Source of the DNA: Parapristionchus giblindavisi
Lineage: Eukaryota > Nematoda > Chromadorea > Rhabditida > Diplogasteridae
Direction: 5' to 3'
Length of the DNA stretch: 64,000 bases
Assembly: GCA_943737045.1 (NCBI GenBank)
Contig: CALSFV010000347.1
Location: 186,001 to 250,000, forward strand
Below, in pieces: positions 10,201 through 22,606 of the stretch. A model generated the notes under the pieces. It made no database searches. It had not been told where the DNA came from and was given only the letters and a program-made list of their open reading frames with translations. The position numbers and the translations under genes were made by a program. Every line of letters begins with the position of its first letter. The stretch's first letter is position 1.

Positions 10201-13200
10201 GATGTAGTCCGATCTACTCTTCATCCTATTCATTCTTCAATATGAGTCGATGTAGTCCGATCTACTCTTCATCCTATTCATTCTTCAATATGAGTCGATG
10301 TAGTCCGATCTACTCTTCATCCTATTCATTCTTCAATATGAGTCGATGTAGTCCGATCTACTCTTCATCCTATTCATTCTTCAATATGAGTCGATGTAGT
10401 CCGATCTACTCTTCATCCTATTCATTCTTCAATATGAGTCGATGTAGTCCGATCTACTCTTCATCCTATTCATTCTTCAATATGAGTCGATGTAGTCCGA
10501 TCTACTCTTCATCCTATTCATTCTTCAATATGAGTCGATGTAGTCCGATCTACTCTTCATCCTATTCATTCTTCAATATGAGTCGATGTAGTCCGATCTA
10601 CTCTTCATCCTATTCATTCTTCAATATGAGTCGATGTAGTCCGATCTACTCTTCATCCTATTCATTCTTCAATATGAGTCGATGTAGTCCGATCTACTCT
10701 TCATCCTATTCATTCTTCAATATGAGTCGATGTAGTCCGATCTACTCTTCATCCTATTCATTCTTCAATATGCGTCGATGTAGTCCGATCTACTCTTCAT
10801 CCTATTCATTCTTCAATATGCGTCGATGTAGTCCGATCTACTCTTCATCCTATTCATTCTTCAATATGCGTCGATGTAGTCCGATCTACTCTTCATCCTA
10901 TTCATTCTTCAATATGAGTCGATGTAGTCCGATCTACTCTTCATCCTATTCATTCTTCAATATGAGTCGATGTAGTCCGATCTACTCTTCATCCTATTCA
11001 TTCTTCAATATGAGTCGATGTAGTCCGATCTACTCTTCATCCTATTCATTCTTCAATATGAGTCGATGTAGTCCGATCTACTCTTCATCCTATTCATTCT
11101 TCAATATGAGTCGATGTAGTCCGATCTACTCTTCATCCTATTCATTCTTCAATATGAGTCGATGTAGTCCGATCTACTCTTCATCCTATTCATTCTTCAA
11201 TATGAGTCGATGTAGTCCGATCTACTCTTCATCCTATTCATTCTTCAATATGAGTCGATGTAGTCCGATCTACTCTTCATCCTATTCATTCTTCAATATG
11301 AGTCGATGTAGTCCGATCTACTCTTCATCCTATTCATTCTTCAATATGAGTCGATGTAGTCCGATCTACTCTTCATCCTATTCATTCTTCAATATGAGTC
11401 GATGTAGTCCGATCTACTCTTCATCCTATTCATTCTTCAATATGAGTCGATGTAGTCCGATCTACTCTTCATCCTATTCATTCTTCAATATGAGTCGATG
11501 TAGTCCGATCTACTCTTCATCCTATTCATTCTTCAATATGAGTCGATGTAGTCCGATCTACTCTTCATCCTATTCATTCTTCAATATGAGTCGATGTAGT
11601 CCGATCTACTCTTCATCCTATTCATTCTTCAATATGAGTCGATGTAGTCCGATCTACTCTTCATCCTATTCATTCTTCAATATGAGTCGATGTAGTCCGA
11701 TCTACTCTTCATCCTATTCATTCTTCAATATGAGTCGATGTAGTCCGATCTACTCTTCATCCTATTCATTCTTCAATATGAGTCGATGTAGTCCGATCTA
11801 CTCTTCATCCTATTCATTCTTCAATATGAGTCGATGTAGTCCGATCTACTCTTCATCCTATTCATTCTTCAATATGAGTCGATGTAGTCCGATCTACTCT
11901 TCATCCTATTCATTCTTCAATATGAGTCGATGTAGTCCGATCTACTCTTCATCCTATTCATTCTTCAATATGAGTCGATGTAGTCCGATCTACTCTTCAT
12001 CCTATTCATTCTTCAATATGAGTCGATGTAGTCCGATCTACTCTTCATCCTATTCATTCTTCAATATGAGTCGATGTAGTCCGATCTACTCTTCATCCTA
12101 TTCATTCTTCAATATGAGTCGATGTAGTCCGATCTACTCTTCATCCTATTCATTCTTCAATATGAGTCGATGTAGTCCGATCTACTCTTCATCCTATTCA
12201 TTCTTCAATATGAGTCGATGTAGTCCGATCTACTCTTCATCCTATTCATTCTTCAATATGAGTCGATGTAGTCCGATCTACTCTTCATCCTATTCATTCT
12301 TCAATATGAGTCGATGTAGTCCGATCTACTCTTCATCCTATTCATTCTTCAATATGAGTCGATGTAGTCCGATCTACTCTTCATCCTATTCATTCTTCAA
12401 TATGAGTCGATGTAGTCCGATCTACTCTTCATCCTATTCATTCTTCAATATGAGTCGATGTAGTCCGATCTACTCTTCATCCTATTCATTCTTCAATATG
12501 AGTCGATGTAGTCCGATCTACTCTTCATCCTATTCATTCTTCAATATGAGTCGATGTAGTCCGATCTACTCTTCATCCTATTCATTCTTCAATATGAGTC
12601 GATGTAGTCCGATCTACTCTTCATCCTATTCATTCTTCAATATGAGTCGATGTAGTCCGATCTACTCTTCATCCTATTCATTCTTCAATATGAGTCGATG
12701 TAGTCCGATCTACTCTTCATCCTATTCATTCTTCAATATGAGTCGATGTAGTCCGATCTACTCTTCATCCTATTCATTCTTCAATATGAGTCGATGTAGT
12801 CCGATCTACTCTTCATCCTATTCATTCTTCAATATGAGTCGATGTAGTCCGATCTACTCTTCATCCTATTCATTCTTCAATATGAGTCGATGTAGTCCGA
12901 TCTACTCTTCATCCTATTCATTCTTCAATATGAGTCGATGTAGTCCGATCTACTCTTCATCCTATTCATTCTTCAATATGAGTCGATGTAGTCCGATCTA
13001 CTCTTCATCCTATTCATTCTTCAATATGAGTCGATGTAGTCCGATCTACTCTTCATCCTATTCATTCTTCAATATGAGTCGATGTAGTCCGATCTACTCT
13101 TCATCCTATTCATTCTTCAATATGAGTCGATGTAGTCCGATCTACTCTTCATCCTATTCATTCTTCAATATGAGTCGATGTAGTCCGATCTACTCTTCAT

Positions 13201-14082
13201 CCTATTCATTCTTCAATATGAGTCGATGTAGTCCGATCTACTCTTCATCCTATTCATTCTTCAATATGAGTCGATGTAGTCCGATCTACTCTTCATCCTA
13301 TTCATTCTTCAATATGAGTCGATGTAGTCCGATCTACTCTTCATCCTATTCATTCTTCAATATGAGTCGATGTAGTCCGATCTACTCTTCATCCTATTCA
13401 TTCTTCAATATGAGTCGATGTAGTCCGATCTACTCTTCATCCTATTCATTCTTCAATATGAGTCGATGTAGTCCGATCTACTCTTCATCCTATTCATTCT
13501 TCAATATGAGTCGATGTAGTCCGATCTACTCTTCATCCTATTCATTCTTCAATATGAGTCGATGTAGTCCGATCTACTCTTCATCCTATTCATTCTTCAA
13601 TATGAGTCGATGTAGTCCGATCTACTCTTCATCCTATTCATTCTATTTCAATATGAGTCGATGTAGTCCGATCTACTCTTCATCCTATTCATTCTTCAAT
13701 ATGAGTCGATGTAGTCCGATCTACTCTTCATCCTATTCATTCTTCAATATGAGTCGATGTAGTCCGATCTACTCTTCATCCTATTCATTCTTCAATATGA
13801 GTCGATGTAGTCCGATCTACTCTTCATCCTATTCATTCTTCAATATGAGTCGATAGTCCGATCTACTCTTCATCCTATTCATTCTTCAATATGAGTCGAT
13901 GTAGTCCGATCTACTCTTCATCCTATTCATTCTTCAATATGAGTCGATGTAGTCCGATCTACTCTTCATCCTATTCATTCTTCAATATGAGTCGATGTAG
14001 TCCGATCTACTCTTCATCCTATTCATTCTTCAATATGAGTCGATGTAGTCCGATCTACTCTTCATCCTATTCATTCTTCAAA
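7221..14082 (+). repeat. 48-bp tandem array, 143 copies, one open frame
   Basis: The unit (ATGAGTCGATGTAGTCCGAT...TTCTTCAAT) is 48 bp, repeated head to tail with almost no divergence. On the plus strand one frame reads through 2,211 codons (7221-13856), with a 16-residue unit MSRCSPIYSSSYSFFN. The other five frames contain stops in every unit. Variation is minimal. AGT/CGT (Ser/Arg) alternates at codon 2, with Arg in copies 3, 5, 7, 37, 38, 40, 42-46 and 75-77. There is a 3-bp deletion in copy 35, a 3-bp insertion in copy 134, a 2-bp deletion in copy 139 that breaks the frame at about 13855, and an altered last codon in copy 143. The frame reopens at 13891 and runs out at 14133 in non-repeat sequence. 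I see no promoter, splice sites or known domain. Either a satellite that happens to be open or a repetitive protein is possible; I favour satellite. Confidence 0.9.
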
Positions 14083-15881
14083 TCATACAAATTCGTGTAT
14101 AAAGTATTCGTGTTTTATTTTAATGGAAAATGAGCTCATTATTATGAACTCTTTTCTATTATTATCTGTCATTGACAGAGAATGCAATTTCATAAGGCGA
14201 ATTGATTCGTGAATTGGGAAACGTCGTCTTTTTTACTAGTTTGGGATATTTCAAATTAATTAGCCCGATATTTAGAGATATCGAACCAGTCAAGCGATCT
14301 ACTCTCTAATGCTGACTATTGATTGACTGAGTGCACGTGCACTCAGTTCGATCACTCTAGGAATAGGGCAGATCATTCCTCTCTATCCTTCTAGAACGTA
14401 AACATCGAGCGCGTGGGCGGGTTTGGCAATGGGCATATAAGGCACAATCCTTACTCTAATAATCATTTGTCTCTTCATTCCACCTTCCCGTCTTCTCCTC
14501 TCATCAGCCCTTCTTCTCCTTTCACCGGCTCAACTACGACTGCGATGATCGTCTAGATGTCTATCATCTTCAGGAGTACTTTTCCCTTATTGGTTCGTCG
14601 TTCGTCTAGTCAAGGATTCTTCTGTGAGGTACCATATCCGTTTTTCATGGATATCCTGTATTAGCCACCATACACCCCTACAGTAGACATTCATATATAA
14701 GTCATTATTCCATTATAGTTGATCGTCTCATCCCGCATGCCCGTCTTCTTCGTCTTCATCTTTGGCTGAACAACAACTTCGATGATCTTCTTTGCTGTTT
14801 CTCAACTGCCCTACGCTCACCGCATGTGGATTCGTCAGGGATACGTCAATTCCATCGGTGAGGTACCGTATCCCACACCAAAATAGTTCATCTTTCTAAT
14901 CTTAGTTAGTTAGTTAGTCCTCTGTCTTTCGATTCCCTAGCCCGGAATGTCCGTTCGTGGGGTACTCCCGGTACCGAGCAATTATAAGGCTCACCGGTTT
15001 TACTCCTTGTACGGCTGGGTATGGCTTCGGAGACAGATTAGAGTTCACGTGTTTTGCATGGGCATCCTATATTAGCCCTAATACCCCCTAATACTACCGT
15101 AGACATCTCTCATTCTTACTATTACACTTTTCCCTCATCATAAATGTCACTCCTCATGCCGTACGCACTATTTCTTTCCACTGTATACTAATGCGCAACT
15201 AGCAAGGACATTTTGTATGCATCTTGATGTGGTACCGTAGATAGGGTTACGGTAGATCAATCGATAGTCTTAATCTTACATGTCTGATTCCTATAGATAG
15301 TAGATCACATTGATAGTCTCTTGGGTGCACGAGACTATGTATGGAAATGGACAAGATGAATCGATATTTGTAGAGAGAGAAAGTGATACTAGTGTCTAGT
15401 AATTTATCAAAGCAGAGAGTGCATGAAAAAATCTCATTGTCAGTGTGAATTTGACAAACAGCAACTGTTATGGTCACTGGTCTAGACCAATCCGCTTTCT
15501 TTGATTTAAATTCGTCCTACTGATTTAAATTCGTCCTACTTTCCTCCGTATGCTCTAGCGACGAAACGTTCGTAGACTGTAAACTACGTTTGTCAACGTT
15601 CATGAATAGGGTATCTGTGAGCTTTCTCGAAACTGACAAAGTTCAAAGGTCCCGTTGCATTCGACCAAAGAGTTTGTGGAATGTTGTGAATTGTAAAGTG
15701 TTTGAAGCTATGATATTATCTCCTTCTGCAGGTTTACTCAGTTTCTTCGTCAATATATCAGCGAATCTTCTTCATCAGCTTTGTCGATGAGGTTGTCCGA
15801 GGAAGGGTGTCATCGGGATGTCGTATCTAAATCATCATCGGGATGTCGTATCTTGACGGACGTCTAAACGTGGATGGGCAA
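14083..15881. other. Degenerate long repeats downstream of the array
   Basis: No gene is seen. A unit of several hundred bases appears at least twice in diverged form. Shared landmarks are CCCGTCTTCT, GGCT(C/G)AAC then CGATGATC, GAGGTACC(A/G)TATCC, ATATTAGCC/GTATTAGCC before a CCC run, and GTAGACAT (about 14485-14700 and 14735-15110). Smaller direct duplications are TGATTTAAATTCGTCCTAC (about 15500-15540) and CATCGGGATGTCGTATCT (about 15808-15855). Confidence 0.5.
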
Positions 15882-16406
15882 CAGGGCTGTGCATTTTTCG
15901 TTTTTCGATTTTTCGGATTTTTCGATTTTTCGACTTTTTTCGAACAATTTTTTCGACGAAAAATTTTTCGACTTTTTTCTCGAAAAATCGAAAAAAAGGA
16001 GAACTGAAAATAGCACTTAAAATTGAATATTTTGTCAATTCGGTATTATTTGAAAGTTCTGTAGTTGTATTCCAGGTAACGTTTGCAATAATTTAATCAT
16101 TTTTTGCAACTGTGATTGTATTAATTTGTCTGGCAAATTCTCTTAGAGATAGGTTGTCTAACTGAACTACCATAGAATAATCCAAACTCTCTCAAAAAGA
16201 CACTTTGGATCGTATTCTTTTGCTTGATATAGTAACTGGGACTCGTGCAAGCCAAGCAAGTCGCGAGAAATTAAAAGAAATTGCATTTAGAAATTCTTAT
16301 ACAGCATTTTTCGATTTTTTCGAAATTTTTCGATTTTTTCGACTTTTATTTCCGAAAAATTTCGTTTTTCGAATTTTTTACGAAATTTTTTTTTCGCACA
16401 GCCCTG
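15882..16406 (+). mobile_element. hAT-type MITE, family 1, copy 1 (525 bp)
   Basis: The ends are CAGGGCTGTGC and GCACAGCCCTG, flanked by a perfect 8-bp duplication ATGGGCAA (15874-15881 and 16407-16414). This combination is typical of hAT transposons. Subterminal DNA is packed with TTTTTCGA-like words on both sides. The middle holds only short frames and no transposase domain I recognise, so it is non-autonomous. Confidence 0.9.
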
Positions 16407-17660
16407 ATGGGCAACCTTGAAGTGTGACGAATATTTCCTCGAAGACATCACTCAAAATCACTATGTACATTTGGTTAATCAGAAATGAGCGGAGCTACAT
16501 ATCGGTGTATAAGAACGGGCTGTAGAGAGTTTATGTAGATATTTTTACGTATCATATAATAGTTCGAGTGGATACCACGCCGTACAATCAATCGGGCCTG
16601 TTGGTCGACTGGAAAGTTTAATTCCCCGAGGTTACTGCACGATTACTGCAGTATGCCAAAACTACAACAAGTGAGAGCACAGTGCATACTTTAGAGATAC
16701 TATAAAGAATACAAGTGGAAGTGTAGTATAATACTTCAGTATCCCTGATGACATCTTTTCAAGATACAATGGATCTTACAATTAAGTATTTGCAGTCAAA
16801 ATAGAATAAAGTTAATGGTCTAAAAAATAAAACTCATTGGAAAACTATTATTTGCAATTTTAAGTATACTGAGAACTGATTGATATATTACTGTTCCCCA
16901 CAGTTAAATCATTCCGAAAAAAAGTTTTAATTTGTCGTGTTCGATATGTAATATTTATTTATTTATTTATCATACATCGCGAAGATGTTTCAACAAGTAA
17001 AAACGATATAAATGAAGAAGATTTGCACAAGGAAATAGAATGGGGATAATAGACAATGGGAAAGTAGGGTAGGTGAAGATGGTCAGGGAAGTCTCAATAA
17101 CCTATTCTCTAGTGCCAAGATCAAAGATCAGCGTGGGATCAATGATGTAGGGTGGATGAGGCCCTAGCGGGAAGAGGACCGCATAAGTCAGCATAGACAG
17201 ACTGACATGGCAAAAGGAACTTGTACATGAGACAGTTTAACCACTTCCTATCTTATAATCAATACTATAGACTCTACAGACTACAGACATGGAGATTAAT
17301 TGTCTTACCTTATCATTCAATTGTGCATGCGTGAAACAACTTTCTTACAATGCGTGATTTTTTCAATTTTTTTTTAAATTTAAAAATTAAAATTAATCAT
17401 AAAAAATCTGAAAGTGCATGGCAGCATCTGATTTTTGGCTCTAATCATATTTTTCCTATACCTATCGAGGAAAAATACTCTTATTCAAAAGTCTCACTGA
17501 GACATAAAAGACTTCCCTTGTTAGGCGAGATGCGTGATATATAATGCTTTATAACAAATGTTATGTTACATAAGTTTTATAACAAATTCTTTATTGGTAC
17601 CCGGATAATTATGACAAATGATGTGAAATCAGTACACAAAAGACATTAACTTCTTGGTTT
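16407..17660 (-). mobile_element. Intergenic stretch with a LINE 3'-UTR fragment
   Basis: Bases about 16945-17225 begin ATTTATTTATTTATCATACATC and contain CAAGATCAAAGATCA and GGGAAGAGGACCGCAT. They match the 3' region of the LINE at 39270-39500 in order and orientation (minus-strand element). It is a dead tail without coding sequence. Nothing else is recognisable in this stretch. Confidence 0.65.
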
Positions 17661-19273
17661 TCATCTCATATAAGTGTCTAGACGCATTACTCTCTGTGCT
17701 GGACAAGCTGCACCGATTGGATTGCTAAAATTAATATTATTTGCATACTGTTAGTAGGAACTTGATCATAAAAATAAGGCATAATATAATATATTGGATA
17801 GTGCATGATCTACATGGTCTATGTTATATTTTGTTAGTAGTACAGTTAATTTAATTTCTTTACCCATTAGCAAATATATCCGGATTCACTCTTTCCATTC
17901 CTTGTGTATTTGTACACAGAAGAGTGGATAATCGATTGGAACGCAGAAGATTTAATTCATCTAAAAGATTATTTTTTAAATAAAATCGATAAACAAGAAA
18001 TTATATCAATTAATGAGAGAAGGAACAGAATTGTCTATGGCTATAAATAGGATAAGGAGATTTTAAGAAAAAGAAAAAAAATAGTATCTTATTGTTAGTT
18101 TTTTTTCCCCAATAGATTATCCATGAATGAATAAACAAACCATTTGTAAGAGGCCTAGGACTATCGGAGTTTTCAAAGAAAAATCGATCGCCTCGTTTGA
18201 GCGCATTGAATTGCTCTCCGATATTTCGGGAACCAGTCAAGCCAAGCTGAAAATAAGTTCACATTTACATAATCTGTATTGATTTGAATGCCTACCAGAC
18301 TCGTTGGGTCGACAACTCTCTCTAAATTTACTCCAACGAATAGATCAATGTCATTTACATGAGTGTACACTCTCTGAAGTCAGAATATTTTTTTTGTTTT
18401 ATTTAATCATTTTGATTGAATACCTTGAGAAGTTCAATATTAGAATCATCGATTAAACCGCTGAGATCTTTGAAATCATTGATTGATCTACCATCGATTC
18501 GTCTTCTGGATAAATATTTCTATGAGAATTCATAAAATGTTCATAATTCATTCATTTTCATATTTTTATTCTTATTCTTATTCTTTATTTCCTTCACAGG
18601 CAATGAGATAGAACAGTTACGGCCTATGATGAAATATTTTATAAAATATTCTTACCTGACATCAGTATAAGGATGAACTCCCATTTCTCTCGCTCTTTGT
18701 ATATTAACAGCTATCAAATCTACTCCACTACCAGGTTTTCCACGAATTTCAAACATTTGATTTCGAACAGCAAAAGATGCAGGAGGTCCAGTTGCGAGTG
18801 AGGGAAAGTTTACCATTCCTGAAAAATAGCAAAAGTCATTATCATTTCTGAATTAATTTAAAGATAAGCAGGTCGTTAGTAACACGTGTCTATTCATGGT
18901 CTTTCTCAATATAAAGTCTACGAAGGAATTGATATAAATAAATAAATGAATAAATAAATAATGTAACCTTGTGTCATTGCTAGAACAGAATTTGGTCGAT
19001 CATAGAGAGAATCAACATAGAATATATTCTCCCCAAGGTCAACCGAGGACCCAAGTGTTCTGATAAAATATTCATTTTAAATTTCATAAGTTCACATTTA
19101 CAATTAAACTGCACTTCGGTATAAAAACCCGATATTACATATATATGGTAGTGAATGAATATCTATTAGTATTTCCAACTCTTGGTATATCCTGACGGAC
19201 TTGTGTACGACCAAATCTGAATGCTCCTGAGCAAAATTCGGCAGAAATTGCCGGATTTGTCGTTGGTTCGTAC

Positions 19274-19794
19274 CAGGGCTGTGCATTTTTCGTTTTTCGA
19301 TTTTTCGAATTTTTCGATTTTTCGACTTTTTTCGAACAATTTTTTCGACGAAAAATTTTTCGACTTTTTTCTCGAAAAATCGAAAAAAAGGAGAACTGAA
19401 AATAGCACTTAAAATTGAATATTTTGTCAATTCGGTATTATTTGAAAGTTCTGTAGTTGTATTCCAGGTAACGTTTGCAATAATTTAATCATTTTTTGCA
19501 ACTGTGATTGTATTAATTTGTCTGGCAAATTCTCTTAGAGATAGGTTGTCTAACTGAACTACCATAGAATAATCCAAACTCTCTCAAAAAGACACTTTGG
19601 ATCGTATTCTTTTGCTTGATATAGTAAGACTCGTGCAAGCCAAGCAAGTCGCGAGAAATTAAAAGAAATTGCATTTAGAAATTCTTATACAGCATTTTTC
19701 GATTTTTTCGAAATTTTTCGATTTTTTCGACTTTTATTTCCGAAAAATTTCGTTTTTCGAATTTTTTACGAAATTTTTTTTTCGCACAGCCCTG
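19274..19794 (+). mobile_element. hAT-type MITE, family 1, copy 2, in a peroxidase exon
   Basis: The 521-bp element has ends CAGGGCTGTGC/GCACAGCCCTG and a perfect 8-bp duplication GTTCGTAC (19266-19273 and 19795-19802). It is nearly identical to copy 1 apart from small changes such as loss of about four bases near 19626. It sits a few bases inside the peroxidase exon that encodes the proximal-heme region. The host exon reads on in frame on both sides once the element and one duplication copy are ignored. Confidence 0.92.
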
Positions 19795-20529
19795 GTTCGT
19801 ACGTTTCTGAATTTAGGAACAAATTATTTTCTCATTATAATCGAAAAAGAATGTTTACTTGACACTGTTGTCGGGGCGACTAAAAGACAGAAAGTGGCCA
19901 TCATTTGATTTCCGATAACTTTTGGCAAGTATTCTGTGTAGACATGCCTTTGGTACATAGCGATCATCAAGCGACGTGTTTCCTTTTTTAAACGAACATT
20001 AGATGATAAAAAGTATTATGAAATTCTAAAATTCTCTTTGAAGCTTCGCAATTGAATTTTATTTGTTTATCTTTAACGATAAACAGAGAGAGGTGAAAGT
20101 AAAAATCAGTAAATTGAATTGATTGTGAGATTACAATAGACTTATCTCAATACCTGGTAGATCTTTTCATCATTCCAATCTGGATTCTTCTGGGCGAATT
20201 GTTGTGCCCATTTATTGTGTTGCTTGAGGTAGATCGTGTGAAGTGGAATCAATCCTAAAATGTTACGGATTACAGATCAAAGATCAAAGATCTAAGTTAA
20301 ACTCTAGCTTACCGGGATGAAGTGAGTTACGAGAGTCGCCAGCAAGGAAGCACGGTGTGGAACTTTTGGACTGACAGTTGGCATCCTAAACAAATATTTA
20401 TCAATAGAATGTCATATCCAATGCTATTGTGGCATTGGTATGCTAGTATTCTAGCTGACCTCTTTGTCCTGTGGCATTGGTATGCTAGTATTCTAGCTGA
20501 CCTCTTTGTCCTGTGGCGGCAGTATGAAT

Positions 20530-21032
20530 CAGGGCTGTGCGAAAAAAAAATTTCGTAAAAAATTCGAAAAACGAAATTTTTCGGAAATAAAAGTCGAAAA
20601 AATCGAAAAATTTCGAAAAAATCGAAAAATGCTGTATAAGAATTTCTAAATGCAATTTCTTTTAATTTCTCGCGACTTGCTTGGCTTGCACGGGTCCCAG
20701 TTACTATATCAAGCAAAAGAATACGATCCAAAGTGTCTTTTTGAGAGAGTTTGGATTATTCTATGGTAGTTCAGTTAGACAACCTATCTCTAAGAGAATT
20801 TGCCAGACAAATTAATACAATCACAGTTGCAAAAAATGATTAAATTATTGCAAACGTTACCTGGAATACAACTACAGAACTTTCAAATAATACCGAATTG
20901 ACAAAATATTCAATTTTAAGTGCTATTTTCAGTTCTCCTTTTTTTTCGATTTTTCGAGAAAAAAGTCGAAAAATATTTCGTCGAAAAATCGAAAAATTCG
21001 AAAAATCGAAAAACGAAAAATGCACAGCCCTG
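20530..21032 (-). mobile_element. hAT-type MITE, family 1, copy 3, in a peroxidase exon
   Basis: The 503-bp copy lies in opposite orientation to copies 1 and 2, with the same termini and a perfect 8-bp duplication GTATGAAT (20522-20529 and 21033-21040). It splits the exon between the LYGSTD-containing part and its donor near 20501. Next to it, a 42-bp unit (CTGTGGCATTGGTATGCTAG...) is tandemly duplicated at about 20426-20512 and includes the exon's splice donor. Confidence 0.92.
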
Positions 21033-22489
21033 GTATGAATCCTCTTTATCGGAACATCTTCATTTGTCCATTTTGTAGTGTTCTTATTTGTCGGGCAACA
21101 CAATCAGTTGATCCATAGAGTGGTGACAGATCCAGGAAATGAGAGTTCTGAAAATTATTTTGCTTATCTTCAATAATGATAGCCATGGAGCGAACGTTTT
21201 TCACTATTTTGTAGTCTAGTTTTGTAGTTAAGCTATCTCGGTTGTGACAAAATGGATGAATTCAACGTTTGCATAACTTTTCCAGTGTGGCTCATAATCA
21301 TTGCTAAGAAGTGAAAATTCAAAAAAATATAATTTTACTGCTACCGTAGATACTATATACATACATACATACGATGTTCTAATAAACGATAGCCTGATTG
21401 AGAGGAGCTCTGGGTCCAAGTCCTTCTTGTCCGTTTATTGTACGTGTAAGACGGATACAATTTTGACTTCTACTTGCGGCCATGGTAGCGAAATATGGAT
21501 CATCCGGGGAACTATTTTCAATCTAATTCTCACAGCATTATGGAGGATTTTTGTATAAATGAAGATTTTTCTTGCTGCATGATCTAGTCGTAATTTTAAA
21601 GTATTTCTACGTTTACTTTTATATCTTTATAAGATTTTAATTAAATTGCTACTAAATTTTCAAACCTGAATCGGTGCACAATTAGAAGTTATATTGACTG
21701 AAGAACAGGAAGAGCAATCGAGTCCCATATTGTTTGGACCTTAATAAATAATTAAAGAAACTTAAGTGACCTATAAAATGTTCATTCCTATGGTATGAGC
21801 TTATTTTGCAGGTTTCTTAATGTTACCATGAAGAATCAAATTCCAATATTAAATGGTTTCATAGTTGAAAAATCTGTAATACATACCGACAGCATTAGGA
21901 GAGAAGATGATGTCATGAGCAATCCATTGACCGAATTGCATTAGGAAATGGTTGTATTTCGGATCAGTTTTGGAGATTCCCTTCAAAATATTGATATAAT
22001 GAATATTTGTGTGGACTTATTACGATATACATATGCTTTTTACTGGACGAATTGCAAGATTATGGATCACTTTATTCTTAACCGTTTGTTGTTATAACTT
22101 TTCAGCTTGTGTCGTCAATTATTTACATTATTGATTTCATAACTAAAATTTGAAACAACACGAGCAGAAGGCAATACTCCACCAGTGAATGATCTTATAT
22201 ATTTATCACATGCTCACGCATGAACGGTACAGTCGAAAAATTGTGAAGTAATAATTAATCAATATACTCTCAAGAACGATAGATAAAGATTAAGATGAAT
22301 GGATGGGGCAAATGGGGTGGGAAGTCTCATGTGAGCTAGCCGTCCCTCTCATATCATCGTGTAGTTACTCATGTATATCGTATGAGTGAATGGAGGAGTT
22401 CTTGAGTCTAACTGATTCGAAACCTTTAAAACCAATTATCATAGATTTTTAGAAACATTTAGAGATATGTTTTATTGCTATTCTTTAAA

Positions 22490-22606
22490 GGTAAAACCGA
22501 GCTAATTTGAAAAATCTGCTCTGGTAATCCTCTCTCGTTTGCTTTTCTACGAAGAGAGCACTGCCAGAGCGGAGAGTAAAATTAACTCGGGGTGTGCCTG
22601 TAATAC
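22490..22606. mobile_element. Short palindromic element (same family as 63251-63348)
   Basis: ACCGAGCTAATTTGAAAAAT near the left end and GTAAAATTAACTCGGGGTG at the right end form imperfect inverted ends. Inner CTGCTCTGG/CCAGAGCGG also pair. The same words occur at 63251-63348. It lies in a peroxidase intron. No clear target duplication is seen. Confidence 0.5.

Noticed and set aside
7221..14082. CRISPR-like regular repeat
   Set aside because: Units are contiguous with no variable spacers, and the host is a eukaryote. It is a tandem satellite.
20327..20731. 134-codon minus-strand ORF and similar frames at 15835-16420, 19104-19430, 19669-19908, 20840-21103
   Set aside because: They run across hAT MITE ends and internal DNA in several overlapping frames, with Phe/Lys-rich sequence caused by TTTTTCGA words. 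No transposase domain is seen.
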